A stretch of 64,000 nt of DNA from Sphingobacterium sp. BN32 (GTDB taxonomy: Bacteria; Bacteroidota; Bacteroidia; Sphingobacteriales; Sphingobacteriaceae): NCBI RefSeq assembly GCF_030503615.1, contig NZ_CP129963.1:4092001-4156000 (forward strand), written 5' to 3'. The first letter of the stretch is position 1, and the number at the start of each line of letters is the position of its first letter. A program made the position numbers and the translations under genes. The notes below the pieces were generated by a model, which saw only the letters and a program-made list of their open reading frames with translations, did not search any database and had not been told where the DNA came from. Positions 35,548 to 44,237 of the stretch are shown here, piece by piece.

Positions 35548-36072
35548 TTAACCGATTTTTAAATTGTTTTTTACTTGATCTTTCTTCAGATAGAGCTCCG
35601 CTGTAGCCCGCGCATCTGATAATGCATCGTGGTGTTGCAGCGATACCCCCATGATTTCGCAACAGATACTCAGTTTTGTTCTTTCAAAACCTAAGGCACG
35701 ATATATTTTACTGGTACACTCCCACATTTGCGGAAGCTTTAATTCCTTGTATGATAAATTATAGAAACCCATGGTCTCCTTCAGCACCGAGCGATCTAGC
35801 AACTCATCGTGCGCGACCATGGCCTGTCCCAGTATTAAACCTTTGATCTGGGGAAATAGTTCAATAAAAGTTGGCGCATTTTCGGTATGTTTTGACTTAA
35901 TGCCATGTATTCTGGAAGTTTGCCACATATATTTATTTGCCGGGGGTCTTACTAAACTATAAAATTCATTAGTAATAATCCCATCTACGACATTGACGAT
36001 GCCCACTGCACAAACGCTACTATATTTCGACGTTGCTAATTCAAAATCTATACTTGTAAATGTATTTGACAT
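35548..36072 (-). CDS. DEDDh 3'-5' exonuclease (DnaQ/RNase T-like)
   Basis: 174 aa. Exo I motif TSIDFELAT (D-x-E), Exo II region IKGLILGQAMVAHDELLDRSVL, Exo III HDALSDARATAEL with the DEDDh His. A stand-alone proofreading-like exonuclease as found widely in Bacteroidota. It lies 26 bp downstream of rarA and just upstream of manC, so the operon mixes DNA repair and sugar metabolism. Confidence 0.9.
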   Translation of the reverse strand: MSNTFTSIDFELATSKYSSVCAVGIVNVVDGIITNEFYSLVRPPANKYMWQTSRIHGIKSKHTENAPTFIELFPQIKGLILGQAMVAHDELLDRSVLKETMGFYNLSYKELKLPQMWECTSKIYRALGFERTKLSICCEIMGVSLQHHDALSDARATAELYLKKDQVKNNLKIG

Positions 36073-36097
36073 ATTCGTCTATTAAACGCCCTTTAAT

Positions 36098-37378
36098 TTA
36101 ATACCCATATTTTCCTTTCCAACGTTCCTTCAAGGACTGTCGCATCTTCTCTTCGGCCGCATTTTTTCCCGGCTCATAAAGTTTAACCCCTCGCAGCTGA
36201 TCGGGCATATATTCTTGATCAACAAAGTTTCCTGAAAAGGCGTGAGCATACTTATAGTCAGTGCCATAATCCAACTCTTTCATCAATTTTGTTGGCGCAT
36301 TTCTCAAATGCAGGGGGATGGACAGATTCCCGGTCTGCTTCACCATGGCTTGCGCTTTGTTGATCGCTTCATAGGCGGCATTGCTTTTCGCAGAACTCGC
36401 CAAATAGGTTACGGTTTGCGAAAGAATGATCCTGGACTCCGGCCAGCCAATAACGTTAACGGCTTGAAAGCAGTTATTCGCCAAAAGCAAGGCATTCGGA
36501 TTCGCATTCCCGATATCCTCCGACGCTAAGATTAATAGGCGTCGAGCAATAAATTTAGGATCTTCCCCTCCTTCAATCATACGCGCTAACCAATAGACCG
36601 CAGCATTGGGATCCGAGCCCCGAATAGATTTTATAAACGCCGAAATGATATCATAATGCTGCTCACCGGACTTGTCATAACGGATTCTATTTTGCTGCAC
36701 ATGTCGGGCAACGAAGTCGTTAGTGACCGGTTGCTGCGAATGTATGGCGGCTTGACTCACCAATTCTAAGATGTTCAATAGCTTCCTAGCATCTCCTGCT
36801 GACAGCTGAAGCAAGGCTTCGTATTCTTCAATTTTAATGGACTCTCCCTTTAGATACTCATCCTCCGCAAGCGCCTTATCAACGATGTGCACCAGATCTT
36901 CTTTTGTCAATTCTTCCAGCACATAGACCTGGCATCGGGAAAGTAAAGCCGAAATCACCTCGAACGAAGGGTTTTCTGTCGTTGCACCAATTAATGTGAC
37001 AGTCCCTCGCTCCACGGCACCCAAAAGGGAATCTTGCTGTGATTTGGAGAATCGATGTATCTCGTCGATGAAAAGTATAGGTTGTTCCTGATTGAACTGC
37101 TTAAGCTGCTCGGCCTTTTCTATAACCTCCCTAACATCCTTTACGCCCGATTGAATCGCGCTCAAGCTGTAGAAAGGTCGCTCCAAAGCCTTCGCCACTA
37201 AGAGCGCTAAGGTTGTTTTACCCACCCCAGGCGGCCCCCAAAAGATCATCGATGGTATAACCTGCTGCTCAATAGCGTTCCTTAAAACAGCCCCTTCGCC
37301 AATAATATGCTTTTGTCCCACATAATCTTCAATAGATTTAGGGCGCATACGTTCAGCTAATGGGATCCTTGTTGTCAT
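36098..37378 (-). CDS. rarA: Replication-associated recombination protein A (RarA/MgsA)
   Basis: 426 aa from ATG 37378 (MTTRIPLAERMRPKSIEDYVGQ). Clamp-loader-like AAA+ ATPase: Walker A GPPGVGKTTLA, Walker B ILFIDEIHRFSKSQQDSLL, sensor IGATTENPSFEV, then the MgsA C-terminal tetramerisation domain (RGSDPNAAVYWLARMIEGGEDPKFIARRL; AYPLHLRNAPTKLMKELDYG-like). Acts at stalled forks. The alternative ATG at 37387 falls inside the promoter -7 box, so the later start is preferred. Confidence 0.95.
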   Translation of the reverse strand: MTTRIPLAERMRPKSIEDYVGQKHIIGEGAVLRNAIEQQVIPSMIFWGPPGVGKTTLALLVAKALERPFYSLSAIQSGVKDVREVIEKAEQLKQFNQEQPILFIDEIHRFSKSQQDSLLGAVERGTVTLIGATTENPSFEVISALLSRCQVYVLEELTKEDLVHIVDKALAEDEYLKGESIKIEEYEALLQLSAGDARKLLNILELVSQAAIHSQQPVTNDFVARHVQQNRIRYDKSGEQHYDIISAFIKSIRGSDPNAAVYWLARMIEGGEDPKFIARRLLILASEDIGNANPNALLLANNCFQAVNVIGWPESRIILSQTVTYLASSAKSNAAYEAINKAQAMVKQTGNLSIPLHLRNAPTKLMKELDYGTDYKYAHAFSGNFVDQEYMPDQLRGVKLYEPGKNAAEEKMRQSLKERWKGKYGY

Positions 37379-37384
37379 AGAAAA

Positions 37385-37416
37385 CAAAACTATTGAATTT
37401 TGCTGGTAAAGGCAAT
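37385..37416 (-). promoter_or_regulatory. rarA promoter
   Basis: Minus strand: ATTG (37416-37413), 20-bp spacer, TAGTTTTG (37392-37385). The -7 box overlaps the first possible ATG (37387) and lies 6 bp before the second (37378). With the usual start-site spacing the mRNA would begin at or next to the ATG, so it may be leaderless. Confidence 0.55.
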
Positions 37417-37575
37417 GTTTAGTAATCGTCCCGGAGTATATAGGCCAAAATGTGGCTAAAGTTTTACTATATCCAAGAAAGTTACTTTAATATTTTAGGA
37501 ATCTGACGTTTAATTAACAGTTCAAATTATGAAATCTAAATAGAATTGATAATTTTGAAAAAAGCAATTTAAAGG

Positions 37576-38670
37576 ATGTTTAACAAAGTGCGTGTGCTAT
37601 TGGCCCTAGGGCTAATAATTTTGATGAGCGGGCTGAAAGCCCAGAGTGATAGTGAGGTATTGGATCCTGCGGGCTTTGTTACAAAGTACAACCCCAAGTT
37701 CAAAGGCGTTGGCCCTGAGGTGTATGTGTTACCTGCACCCAGAACCAAAGAAGAAGTTTTAGTAGACTCTTATCAGGAGAAAAAGAGTTTCTATGATTCG
37801 ATTGCCCGGGAGCTGGACCATCAAAATCTGGTGGAGGAGTTTCAATTAACTTCCAATGCGTCCTATATCAAGCAACAATTCGACCCTTATCCCAGCAGCC
37901 CGGAAAAATGGACTGAGCTTATCAATTCTTTAAAGAAGAACAACAATACGCGTCTTGCCGTTGGCTTAACGAATCAGTATGCGCTGGAAGCCATCAAGCA
38001 AAAAGACATAAAAAAAGCGATAAGCTTGTTGGGCGACGCGTTAGCTCTAGTTCAGCATACCGAGTTGCGTGAGGAGGCGAGCGTTGTTCAGTTTAATCTT
38101 TCAAATGCGCATTTATATCAGGGCAGCTACGCTGATGCTGATGCGCTGCAAGAGCGATACCTACAACAGGCACTCAACAACAAAAGTAATGTCGATCAAG
38201 CGAATTCGCTCGTTCGTGTAGCGTTGATCCGTGCATACCAAAAGGAATATAAGGCGGCCGAGAACAGCATCATACGTCGCGCCATCCCGCTTTACAATAA
38301 GAGCAAGGATCCGCAAGGCAAAACAAAAGCTTGGATTCAGTTAGCAAAAATATATCAGATCCAGAATAAGCATACCGAGGCGCAATGGTTCTTGATTCAG
38401 GCGCGCGAGCTTGCCAAAGCCCGTAATTTTAAAATGGACCTGCCGGAGATTGAGTATATGCTCGGCTATTCGAAATTCATACAACAGAACTATAGTGTAG
38501 CAAAATCAGAGCTAGAGCATGCGAAAATACTTGCTGACCAGGAGAATAACAAAGTATTGCAGCTGGCTATTCATGATAAACTGGGGGAGATTGATATGAT
38601 TATGGGGAATTATGAGGATGCTGCAGAGCATCTATTTCAATATTGGAAACTGCGCAGAGAACTATTTTAA
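37576..38670 (+). CDS. Secreted TPR-repeat protein of unknown function
   Basis: 364 aa. Signal peptide MFNKVRVLLALGLIILMSGLKAQ. Residues about 125-360 form helical TPR-like repeats (for example AISLLGDALALVQHTELREEASVVQFNLSNAHLYQGSYADADALQ, AWIQLAKIYQIQNKHTEAQWFLIQARELAK, LQLAIHDKLGEIDMIMGNYEDAAEHLF). No kinase, HTH or catalytic domain follows, unlike other TPR proteins here. A TAATTTTG -7-like box (37550-37557) lies just ahead of the ATG. Probably a periplasmic or surface scaffold. Confidence 0.75.
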   Translation: MFNKVRVLLALGLIILMSGLKAQSDSEVLDPAGFVTKYNPKFKGVGPEVYVLPAPRTKEEVLVDSYQEKKSFYDSIARELDHQNLVEEFQLTSNASYIKQQFDPYPSSPEKWTELINSLKKNNNTRLAVGLTNQYALEAIKQKDIKKAISLLGDALALVQHTELREEASVVQFNLSNAHLYQGSYADADALQERYLQQALNNKSNVDQANSLVRVALIRAYQKEYKAAENSIIRRAIPLYNKSKDPQGKTKAWIQLAKIYQIQNKHTEAQWFLIQARELAKARNFKMDLPEIEYMLGYSKFIQQNYSVAKSELEHAKILADQENNKVLQLAIHDKLGEIDMIMGNYEDAAEHLFQYWKLRRELF

Positions 38671-38968
38671 GAATCTAACCATATATTTTTTTTCTGAAAA
38701 AAGGCTATTTTCAAAGGATTGGAATCACCCCCCTTACTGATATTCCTCAAAAAAAAGAAAGATATCTCAGTTTTCAGCGGCGATAGCCAAGCTATTAGTC
38801 TTAAAAAGTGTTAACAAGCCATATAATGGGTCGATATTTGATAAGTGAAATGATATTTTTACGTTGACACCTCAAACTTTGAATTGAAATTTAACTAAAT
38901 TTATAGCTATAATCGCTCACGAGGCGATTTAGCGGAAGGTGCTGCTTATAAAGGCACTAATTTATAAA

Positions 38969-41113
38969 ATGAACAATATTAAGAAAACCATCTACATGTT
39001 AAGAAATCTCATCTTAGGTCTTTCATTAATCTCTATCGTCGCTTGCGCAGCGAAGCCTCGCGTAGATCTGGAGCAAGAGGGCTTACAACTAAAACCGACA
39101 ACACAGCATGGCGTAATCGTAAAAGAGGTTGCCAATTTATTGGAAAACTTCAGCTACAAACGCGTTTCGATGAACGATTCTATTTCTAATATTATTTTCA
39201 ACAATATAGTAGAAGGCTTAGATCAGGGAAGAAACTATTTATTACAGTCAGATATTGACGATTTCCAACAATTCAAAAATACCTTTGGACAGGACTTTAA
39301 AGAGGGTGACCTTTCGAGCGCTTTCTACATGTTCAACAAATATTCAGATCGCTACTTACAATGTTTGAACTATGCTTTAGAGCAAGTAGACGCACATCAT
39401 GATTTTAGCAAAGATGAAAACTACAATAGCTTTCGCGAAAAGCTACCGTGGTTCAAATCTGACGCTGAATTAAAAGATCAGTGGAGGAAACGTGTAAAAT
39501 ATGATCTATTGAACCTGAAGCTCACAGCGGGCGACTCGGTTAAGCTCGATTTGGCGAAGAATAAAGAAACACTACGTAACCGTTATAAGAACCTGATTTC
39601 TCAAGCCTCCAAAGCAAATGCTAATGATGCGTTCCAAATTATCATGACTGCATTTACAGCAGCGGTGGACCCCCACACCAACTACTACAATCCATCATTT
39701 GCGCAGGCATTTAACGAGAGCATGTCTAATACGTTAGAGGGAATTGGCGCACAACTGCAGATGGAAAACGAGATGGTTACGATCAAGATGATCATCGCGG
39801 GAGGACCAGCATTCAAAGACAAAACATTACAGATTAACGATCGTATTGTCGCTGTAGCACAGGGCGACGGTGAGTTTGAAGATATCATCGGCTGGCGCTT
39901 AGATGCTGCTGTTGCGAAAATCAAAGGAAAGAAAGGTACCGTTGTACGTTTGAAAGTATTACCAGCGGGCGCAGAATTATCTACTGCACCAAAAATAGTG
40001 AGGTTAACTCGTGAGAAAATCGTTCTTGAAGAAGAATCTGCAAAACGTGAGATCAAAACAATCAAAGGCGAAGATGGTAAGAACTATCGTGTAGGTATCA
40101 TTAATCTACCGAAATTCTATATTGACTTTGATGCTGTACGCCGTGGTGACCAAAATTATAAGAGTACTACCCGTGACGTAAGATTACTCCTAGATAGCTT
40201 AAAACAAGATGGTGTTGACGCTGTATTGATGGACTTACGTAATAACGGGGGTGGTTCACTTCAAGAAGCAATCGAGCTAACGGGTCTGTTTATCGACAAG
40301 GGTCCAGTAGTTCAAGTTCGCGATACCAGAAACCGCGTTCAAGTAGACAGCGATCAAGAATCCGGTGTTAGTTGGGATGGCCCGTTTGGTGTCATCATAA
40401 ACCGCTTCTCGGCATCTGCCTCGGAAATCTTTGCTGGTGCGATCCAAGATTATGGTCGTGGTATCATTTTAGGTTCAACATCCTATGGTAAAGGCACGGT
40501 GCAAAACGCTGTGGATATGTCCAGATTTATCAGTGCAACCAACAAGCTCTTAATCAAAGCTTCTGGCGAAAAGGATGCTGACACCCCAAATGGGGCACCG
40601 GAGTTCGGTCAGATTAATATTACCATGGGTAAATTCTACCGTGTAACAGGAAGCAGTACCCAACACAAGGGTGTTGAACCTGATGTTACCTTCCCCACGC
40701 AATATTCCGCAGAGAAATTTGGCGAAAGTTCGGAACCTTCGGCTTTACCTTGGGATCAGATCAAACCATCGACCTTTTCGAAGATTTCCGATTTAACATC
40801 GATCAACGCGCAGTTGAACCAGATACACACAAAACGCATGCAGAAGTCTCCTGCTTATACCTTCTTACTCGAAGATATCGCTGAATTCAATAAAGTAGAC
40901 GCTATGCCTTCGGTAAGCCTAAATGAGTCCAAACTAAAAGCAGAGCGTGAGACAAATCGATTAAAAAATCGCGACCGTATTAACAAGCAGTTGGCATTCC
41001 TAGGATTGCCGCTCTGGAAAGAAGGACAGCCGCAGCCAAAATTCGATTATGATTTCGTGCTGGAAGAAAGCGCTAACGTGTTAATCGATTATATCCGTCT
41101 AAATAAAAAGTAA
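38969..41113 (+). CDS. prc: Carboxy-terminal (tail-specific) processing protease, S41 family, lipoprotein
   Basis: 714 aa from ATG 38969 (MNNIKKTIYMLRNLILGLSLISIVAC); this start gives a lipobox-type signal, ISIVAC. An N-terminal Prc-specific helical region is followed by a PDZ domain (LEGIGAQLQMENEMVTI...IAGGPAFKDKTLQINDRIVAV) and the S41 catalytic domain: NNGGGSLQEAIELTGLFID, nucleophile Ser in SASASEIFAGAIQDYGRG, general-base Lys in GSTSYGKGTVQ. The C-terminal DUF3340-like part is present. It degrades or matures envelope proteins. An intact rho-independent terminator follows. Confidence 0.94.
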   Translation: MNNIKKTIYMLRNLILGLSLISIVACAAKPRVDLEQEGLQLKPTTQHGVIVKEVANLLENFSYKRVSMNDSISNIIFNNIVEGLDQGRNYLLQSDIDDFQQFKNTFGQDFKEGDLSSAFYMFNKYSDRYLQCLNYALEQVDAHHDFSKDENYNSFREKLPWFKSDAELKDQWRKRVKYDLLNLKLTAGDSVKLDLAKNKETLRNRYKNLISQASKANANDAFQIIMTAFTAAVDPHTNYYNPSFAQAFNESMSNTLEGIGAQLQMENEMVTIKMIIAGGPAFKDKTLQINDRIVAVAQGDGEFEDIIGWRLDAAVAKIKGKKGTVVRLKVLPAGAELSTAPKIVRLTREKIVLEEESAKREIKTIKGEDGKNYRVGIINLPKFYIDFDAVRRGDQNYKSTTRDVRLLLDSLKQDGVDAVLMDLRNNGGGSLQEAIELTGLFIDKGPVVQVRDTRNRVQVDSDQESGVSWDGPFGVIINRFSASASEIFAGAIQDYGRGIILGSTSYGKGTVQNAVDMSRFISATNKLLIKASGEKDADTPNGAPEFGQINITMGKFYRVTGSSTQHKGVEPDVTFPTQYSAEKFGESSEPSALPWDQIKPSTFSKISDLTSINAQLNQIHTKRMQKSPAYTFLLEDIAEFNKVDAMPSVSLNESKLKAERETNRLKNRDRINKQLAFLGLPLWKEGQPQPKFDYDFVLEESANVLIDYIRLNKK

Positions 41114-41150
41114 GGGATTTATCCATTTTTTTAAGCTTCAACAGAAGCCA

Positions 41151-41191
41151 ACAAAGGCTTATGAACACCGAGTTCATAAGCCTTTGTTTTT
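41151..41191 (+). terminator. Strong rho-independent terminator after prc
   Basis: ACAAAGGCTTATGAAC (41151-41166) pairs perfectly with GTTCATAAGCCTTTGT (41172-41187), 16-bp stem, 5-base loop, then TTTT. It begins about 38 bp after the prc stop. Confidence 0.88.
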
Positions 41192-41322
41192 GAAGCTTCC
41201 GCTCTTTAGGTCATCCGTAACGTAGAGTCCTTTACGATTCTAGGCGAACATCAACACCACATTAAAGTGTTATCCCTTGAATAGAAAAGATGCTTTTTGT
41301 GTCCCTGCGAGAAGAATTAAGT

Positions 41323-41511
41323 TTAATAAGGGAGCATATTTTGCTCGGCGTCTTCTTTCTCATGCTGACCCAATCTGACCGTGGCTATTCTTTCCCGCTG
41401 GGCCGTTTCGATTGTCACCTTATTTTCTATCAAGAAAAGTTCCAGCACCATAGAGACTTTACCGGATTGCTCGGCGGAACTGCCAGGCCCAGCGTAGCGG
41501 CAGGATGAGCT
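41323..41511 (-). pseudogene. Protein-like frame without a start (remnant)
   Basis: 62 sense codons between two stops with convincing composition: CRYAGPGSSAEQSGKVS, MVLELFLIENKVTIETAQR, ERIATVRLGQHEKEDAEQ. There is no in-frame ATG at a sensible place except the internal Met of MVLELF. I cannot assign a family. It is reported as a probable coding remnant. Confidence 0.3.
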
Positions 41512-42084
41512 TTACAATCAAGGATTATCAAAGAGACGATTTCCTAGGTACGCTAGTCAGTATGCCTCCATTCGGGATTTAGCTACCCATGCACCTCCTA
41601 CAATGAGTATAATTTTAAGGCTGCTGTTGGTGTTGTGCTGTAACCTCTACAGCAATGTATTAAACTTGACTGGGTGAAGGGATGGCCTAGCGGCTTCAAT
41701 CCAAACTGTCGGTTCTCCAATTTAGGGCGATTGGGCGCTCCACGATTTTCAGCAACCAAATGTATTTACAAGGTTCGCAGGAGTCATGAGTTTCAGCCCC
41801 CCCCCGGCCCAGCGACGGGATGTCCGGGAATGATCAGGTTGGAGACTGCAAATCTGGTTACACCCATATATTTCGGCCACATGGGGCAGCTCCATGAACA
41901 GCAGCTGGACCACAGCCCTAACGTCGCCACTTACGTTCGAACCGCATGGGGGGGAATAAAAAGCTAGAAGTCGCCCTCGTTTCTTATTGGTATAGCTCTT
42001 TTAACAGACAATTGGCATGATGCAAGCATATTCGCTGGGAAACTGTTTTTTGTTACCATCCCTCCGGCGAGAATTTATGACGCG

Positions 42085-42399
42085 TTAGATCATACCACAA
42101 TCATGCAGCAGTTTTTCGAAGACCTTTTGCGCAAATACATTTGTTGATTCCACAATGTAATATACTTGCCGAATGCCGATAATGTGCTCATGCGGTCGGG
42201 GTAGCCCATAAGCGATCTTCCTTAAAAGTTCCAAATTGGACAAAAAATAAACTTTGTTGCCAATAGCTTGTTCAACTAATAATTCAGATGGATTTATGAA
42301 AACAACAAATAATGTTTCTTTAATAGATGCAAAGCGAACGGCCCGCAGGAAAAACCGAGCTAAATGGTTGAAAATACTATATTGTGCCGGACTCTCCGG
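42085..42399 (-). pseudogene. Protein-like 104-codon frame without a start (remnant)
   Basis: Open between stops, with no ATG in the N-terminal part. The distal two thirds read like a real protein: INPSELLVEQAIGNKVYF, NLELLRKIAYGLPRPHEH, IIGIRQVYYIVESTNVF, AQKVFEKLLHDCGMI. The first third is less convincing and may belong to another sequence. No family recognised. A plus-strand ORF in the same place (MKTTNNVSLIDAKRTARRKN...) is an alternative reading. Confidence 0.3.
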
Positions 42400-42473
42400 T
42401 TACGCTTTGCAAAGTATAGCTCCATTCCCGCAAAAGATAAAAAAATCTCGTACACCTTAATCATTCTACCCTT

Positions 42474-42623
42474 ATGTTTCTTTCAATCCTATTTGGTCTT
42501 CTTTTTATAGCATTGGCGATTTTCATCGTCACCCGCATACGTAATAGCGGCGCAGAAAATCATGAAGGCCGCGGTTCTACCGCAACTAGACCAATATATT
42601 GTACTTCTATTCTTTTTATATAG
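42474..42623 (+). CDS. Possible small single-pass membrane protein
   Basis: 49 aa: one strong N-terminal transmembrane helix (MFLSILFGLLFIALAIFIV) followed by a basic/polar tail (TRIRNSGAENHEGRGS). It starts with ATG and is not overlapped by a better frame, but it sits inside decayed DNA and has no obvious ribosome site, so it may be chance. Confidence 0.25.
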   Translation: MFLSILFGLLFIALAIFIVTRIRNSGAENHEGRGSTATRPIYCTSILFI

Positions 42624-42657
42624 TATTATTACTTCTTCCATCGTTATTTGAGATAAA

Positions 42658-42981
42658 CTAGGAGAACATTTCTAATAAAGTATTAACAACTTGTTTTTGT
42701 GTAGAATTTTCAATTTCTCCATGTTTACCCTTTAATCTTTTTTTATCAACAGATCTTATATGGTCTAAAGCAATCTGAGCTTGCTTTCCATCTACCTTAC
42801 AATTTACGCGCATTGGATAAGGTTTGAGTGTCGATGTAAGCGGTGCAATAATTACTGTGTTTAAAGCATTATTCATTTCATTTGGTGAAACTATAACAGC
42901 AGGTCTAATTTTATTAATTTCGGAACCAATGGTAGGATTAAGGTCTATAAAATACACTTCAAATCTTTTTACCATGTCCAT
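42658..42981 (-). CDS. mazF: MazF/PemK-family endoribonuclease toxin
   Basis: 107 aa, normal length. FEVYFIDLNPTIGSEINKIRPAVIVSPNEMN at the N-terminus, VIIAPLTSTLKPYPMRV (the conserved central strand) and IALDHIRSVDKKRL, with the catalytic Arg and Thr of MazF in these segments. It cleaves mRNA when freed from its antitoxin. It overlaps the antitoxin gene by 13 bp, the usual antitoxin-first arrangement. Confidence 0.93.
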   Translation of the reverse strand: MDMVKRFEVYFIDLNPTIGSEINKIRPAVIVSPNEMNNALNTVIIAPLTSTLKPYPMRVNCKVDGKQAQIALDHIRSVDKKRLKGKHGEIENSTQKQVVNTLLEMFS

Positions 42982-43217
42982 TCTGTTTTGTCGAAATCAT
43001 TATCAAAATATTCTAAAACCTCTTTATCTTTTAAAGAGTTGGCTTTTAATAACATTTCTTCCCAGTTTTTACGAGGTTTTGATTTAACTGCTTCGATAAT
43101 GATTTTAGAATCCTCGACAGATAAAGAAACTTCATCCGTAACATGGAGCTGGTCAAGAATTTGCTTTCCTATTATAATTCCAAAAGAATTACCGATTTTT
43201 CTAACTTTTGTTTTCAT
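42969..43217 (-). CDS. mazE: MazE/AbrB-type antitoxin
   Basis: 82 aa. N-terminal SpoVT-AbrB swapped-hairpin domain (VRKIGNSFGIIIGKQILDQLHVTDEVSLSVEDSKIIIE), then a flexible acidic tail (NSLKDKEVLEYFDNDFDKTEWTW) that should bind MazF. ATG 43217 follows a matching promoter/operator region. First gene of the pair. Confidence 0.9.
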   Translation of the reverse strand: MKTKVRKIGNSFGIIIGKQILDQLHVTDEVSLSVEDSKIIIEAVKSKPRKNWEEMLLKANSLKDKEVLEYFDNDFDKTEWTW

Positions 43218-43222
43218 ACTAC

Positions 43223-43253
43223 TAAAGTTATAACATTATTATAACAATTCAAA
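43223..43253 (-). promoter_or_regulatory. mazEF promoter with repeated operator
   Basis: Minus strand: TTTG (43253-43250), 19-bp spacer, TAACTTTA (43230-43223; seven of eight consensus bases). The region holds GTTATAAT (43245-43238) and the palindrome GTTATAAC (43234-43227), 11 bp apart centre to centre. MazE-type antitoxins bind such repeats to autoregulate. Confidence 0.6.
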
Positions 43254-43280
43254 ATATAATTGTTTTATGTTTTTCTAAGA

Positions 43281-43415
43281 TTATTTGATTTGCATTTGTT
43301 TGATTTCTTCGTTTGTGTGGTTATCAAGGATGTTAGCGTATCTGTAAAATGTTGCTCTGGTCAATCCAAGTCCTTTATAAATTTCTTCGGGTGTTTTAGT
43401 TAAATCTTCGTTTTG
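43281..43415 (-). pseudogene. C-terminal HTH fragment of a serine recombinase
   Basis: 44 codons ending in TAA: DLTKTPEEIYKGLGLTRATFYRYANIL is the Hin-type helix-turn-helix found at the end of resolvases/invertases. The catalytic N-terminal domain is absent (stop just upstream). It corresponds to the C-terminal end of the recombinase remnant at 48.4-48.9 kb but is not a close copy of it. Confidence 0.6.
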
Positions 43416-43439
43416 TTAGACATCTTTAATCGTGTTTAG

Positions 43440-43619
43440 ATTACCAACCAACATGCTTTTCATACCTCAAGAATACGTTATCGGCACGTCATCAGACCTC
43501 AAATCCAATTGATTGAGCGGCTGCAAGAGGCAAAGAAAAAGACAACGCAGATTCGCAAGGGGTCGAAAGCCATGAACCGAAGAGATGTTCCTTACCTGTG
43601 TAACTTTTTCAAAGGTTAG
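43440..43619 (+). pseudogene. Protein-like C-terminal fragment, unidentified
   Basis: 59 codons between stops with a basic, protein-like composition: FHTSRIRYRHVIRPQIQLIERLQEAKKKT, then IRKGSKAMNRRDVPYLCNFFKG. No start codon suits the frame. The sequence suggests a DNA-acting mobile-element protein, but I cannot name it. It faces the recombinase fragment. Confidence 0.3.
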
Positions 43620-43772
43620 AGCTTTGATAAATGTAAATAAGTAAGAACAGAAAAGCGGGCGTCAAAATAAATTCGACGCCCGCTGTACCCTTCACCAAAA
43701 CTATTTGGAATGAAACACTAACTTGTGAAACGTAAATGAAAAAACATACTGATGAGCATTTTGAAAATAGAA

Positions 43773-44213
43773 TTAGTAATTTAAACTTTTAGAATACGTT
43801 TGGTTAACGATATCGGAAATATCATTTTCGATTTTTCCATTTATTTCCGCCCTTAACTTAATGGTATAAGGAGTGTTATGACTACTCCCGCCAAACGTAA
43901 CAATAATATTATCGAGAGGTTTTGTAGTTTCTACAATTACTGTTTTATTACCAATCAAAAGTTCATTCTTTATTTGAATAACTCCTTGATTATCTTGTGT
44001 TATCCCATTTATCTTCCACGATGTACCCGAAACTTGCCCATTCATACTTCCTGTGAACACAAATGCCACGATGTCTTCCGAGGTAAGTCCAGGAGCGGAG
44101 AGAGTAAACTTTGCGGTTTTGCCTTTCTGTACGTCTGGACCGTCATCTTTTGAGCACGAAGTAAATGAGATCATTCCGACCATTACGACTGCGAATATTA
44201 CTATTTTTTTCAT
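43773..44213 (-). CDS. Small secreted lipoprotein, unknown function (last gene of the four-gene operon)
   Basis: 146 aa. Signal peptide with lipobox MISFTSC, then an acidic linker (SKDDGPDVQ) and a beta-rich domain (AKFTLSAPGLTSEDIVAFVFTGSMNGQVSG...KTVIVETTKPLDNIIVTFGG) that looks Ig- or cystatin-like. No known family recognised. It is 24 bp downstream of the next gene in the same direction. Confidence 0.7.
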   Translation of the reverse strand: MKKIVIFAVVMVGMISFTSCSKDDGPDVQKGKTAKFTLSAPGLTSEDIVAFVFTGSMNGQVSGTSWKINGITQDNQGVIQIKNELLIGNKTVIVETTKPLDNIIVTFGGSSHNTPYTIKLRAEINGKIENDISDIVNQTYSKSLNY

Positions 44214-44237
44214 CTGACTATAATTTTTATGTAACGT

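Larger units (their letters stand above)
41192..42657. other. Decayed accessory DNA without an intact gene
   Basis: No complete gene with start, family motifs and normal length. The base composition is patchy, including a run of nine C near 41.8 kb. Two minus-strand frames look protein-like but lack starts (listed separately), and a 49-residue membrane ORF lies at the right end. The open frames 41290-41508 and 41674-41967 on the plus strand have poor protein character. It follows the prc terminator and ends at the MazF stop, as expected for a remnant of inserted DNA. Confidence 0.45.

Noticed and set aside
35546..35662. Longer N-terminus for the mannose-1-phosphate guanylyltransferase
   Set aside because: It lies inside the exonuclease coding sequence and is unlike any family member; the signature starts right after ATG 35545.
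41674..41967. 97-codon plus-strand ORF after prc
   Set aside because: Composition is unlike a protein, with a run of prolines from a C tract; no family or ribosome site seen.
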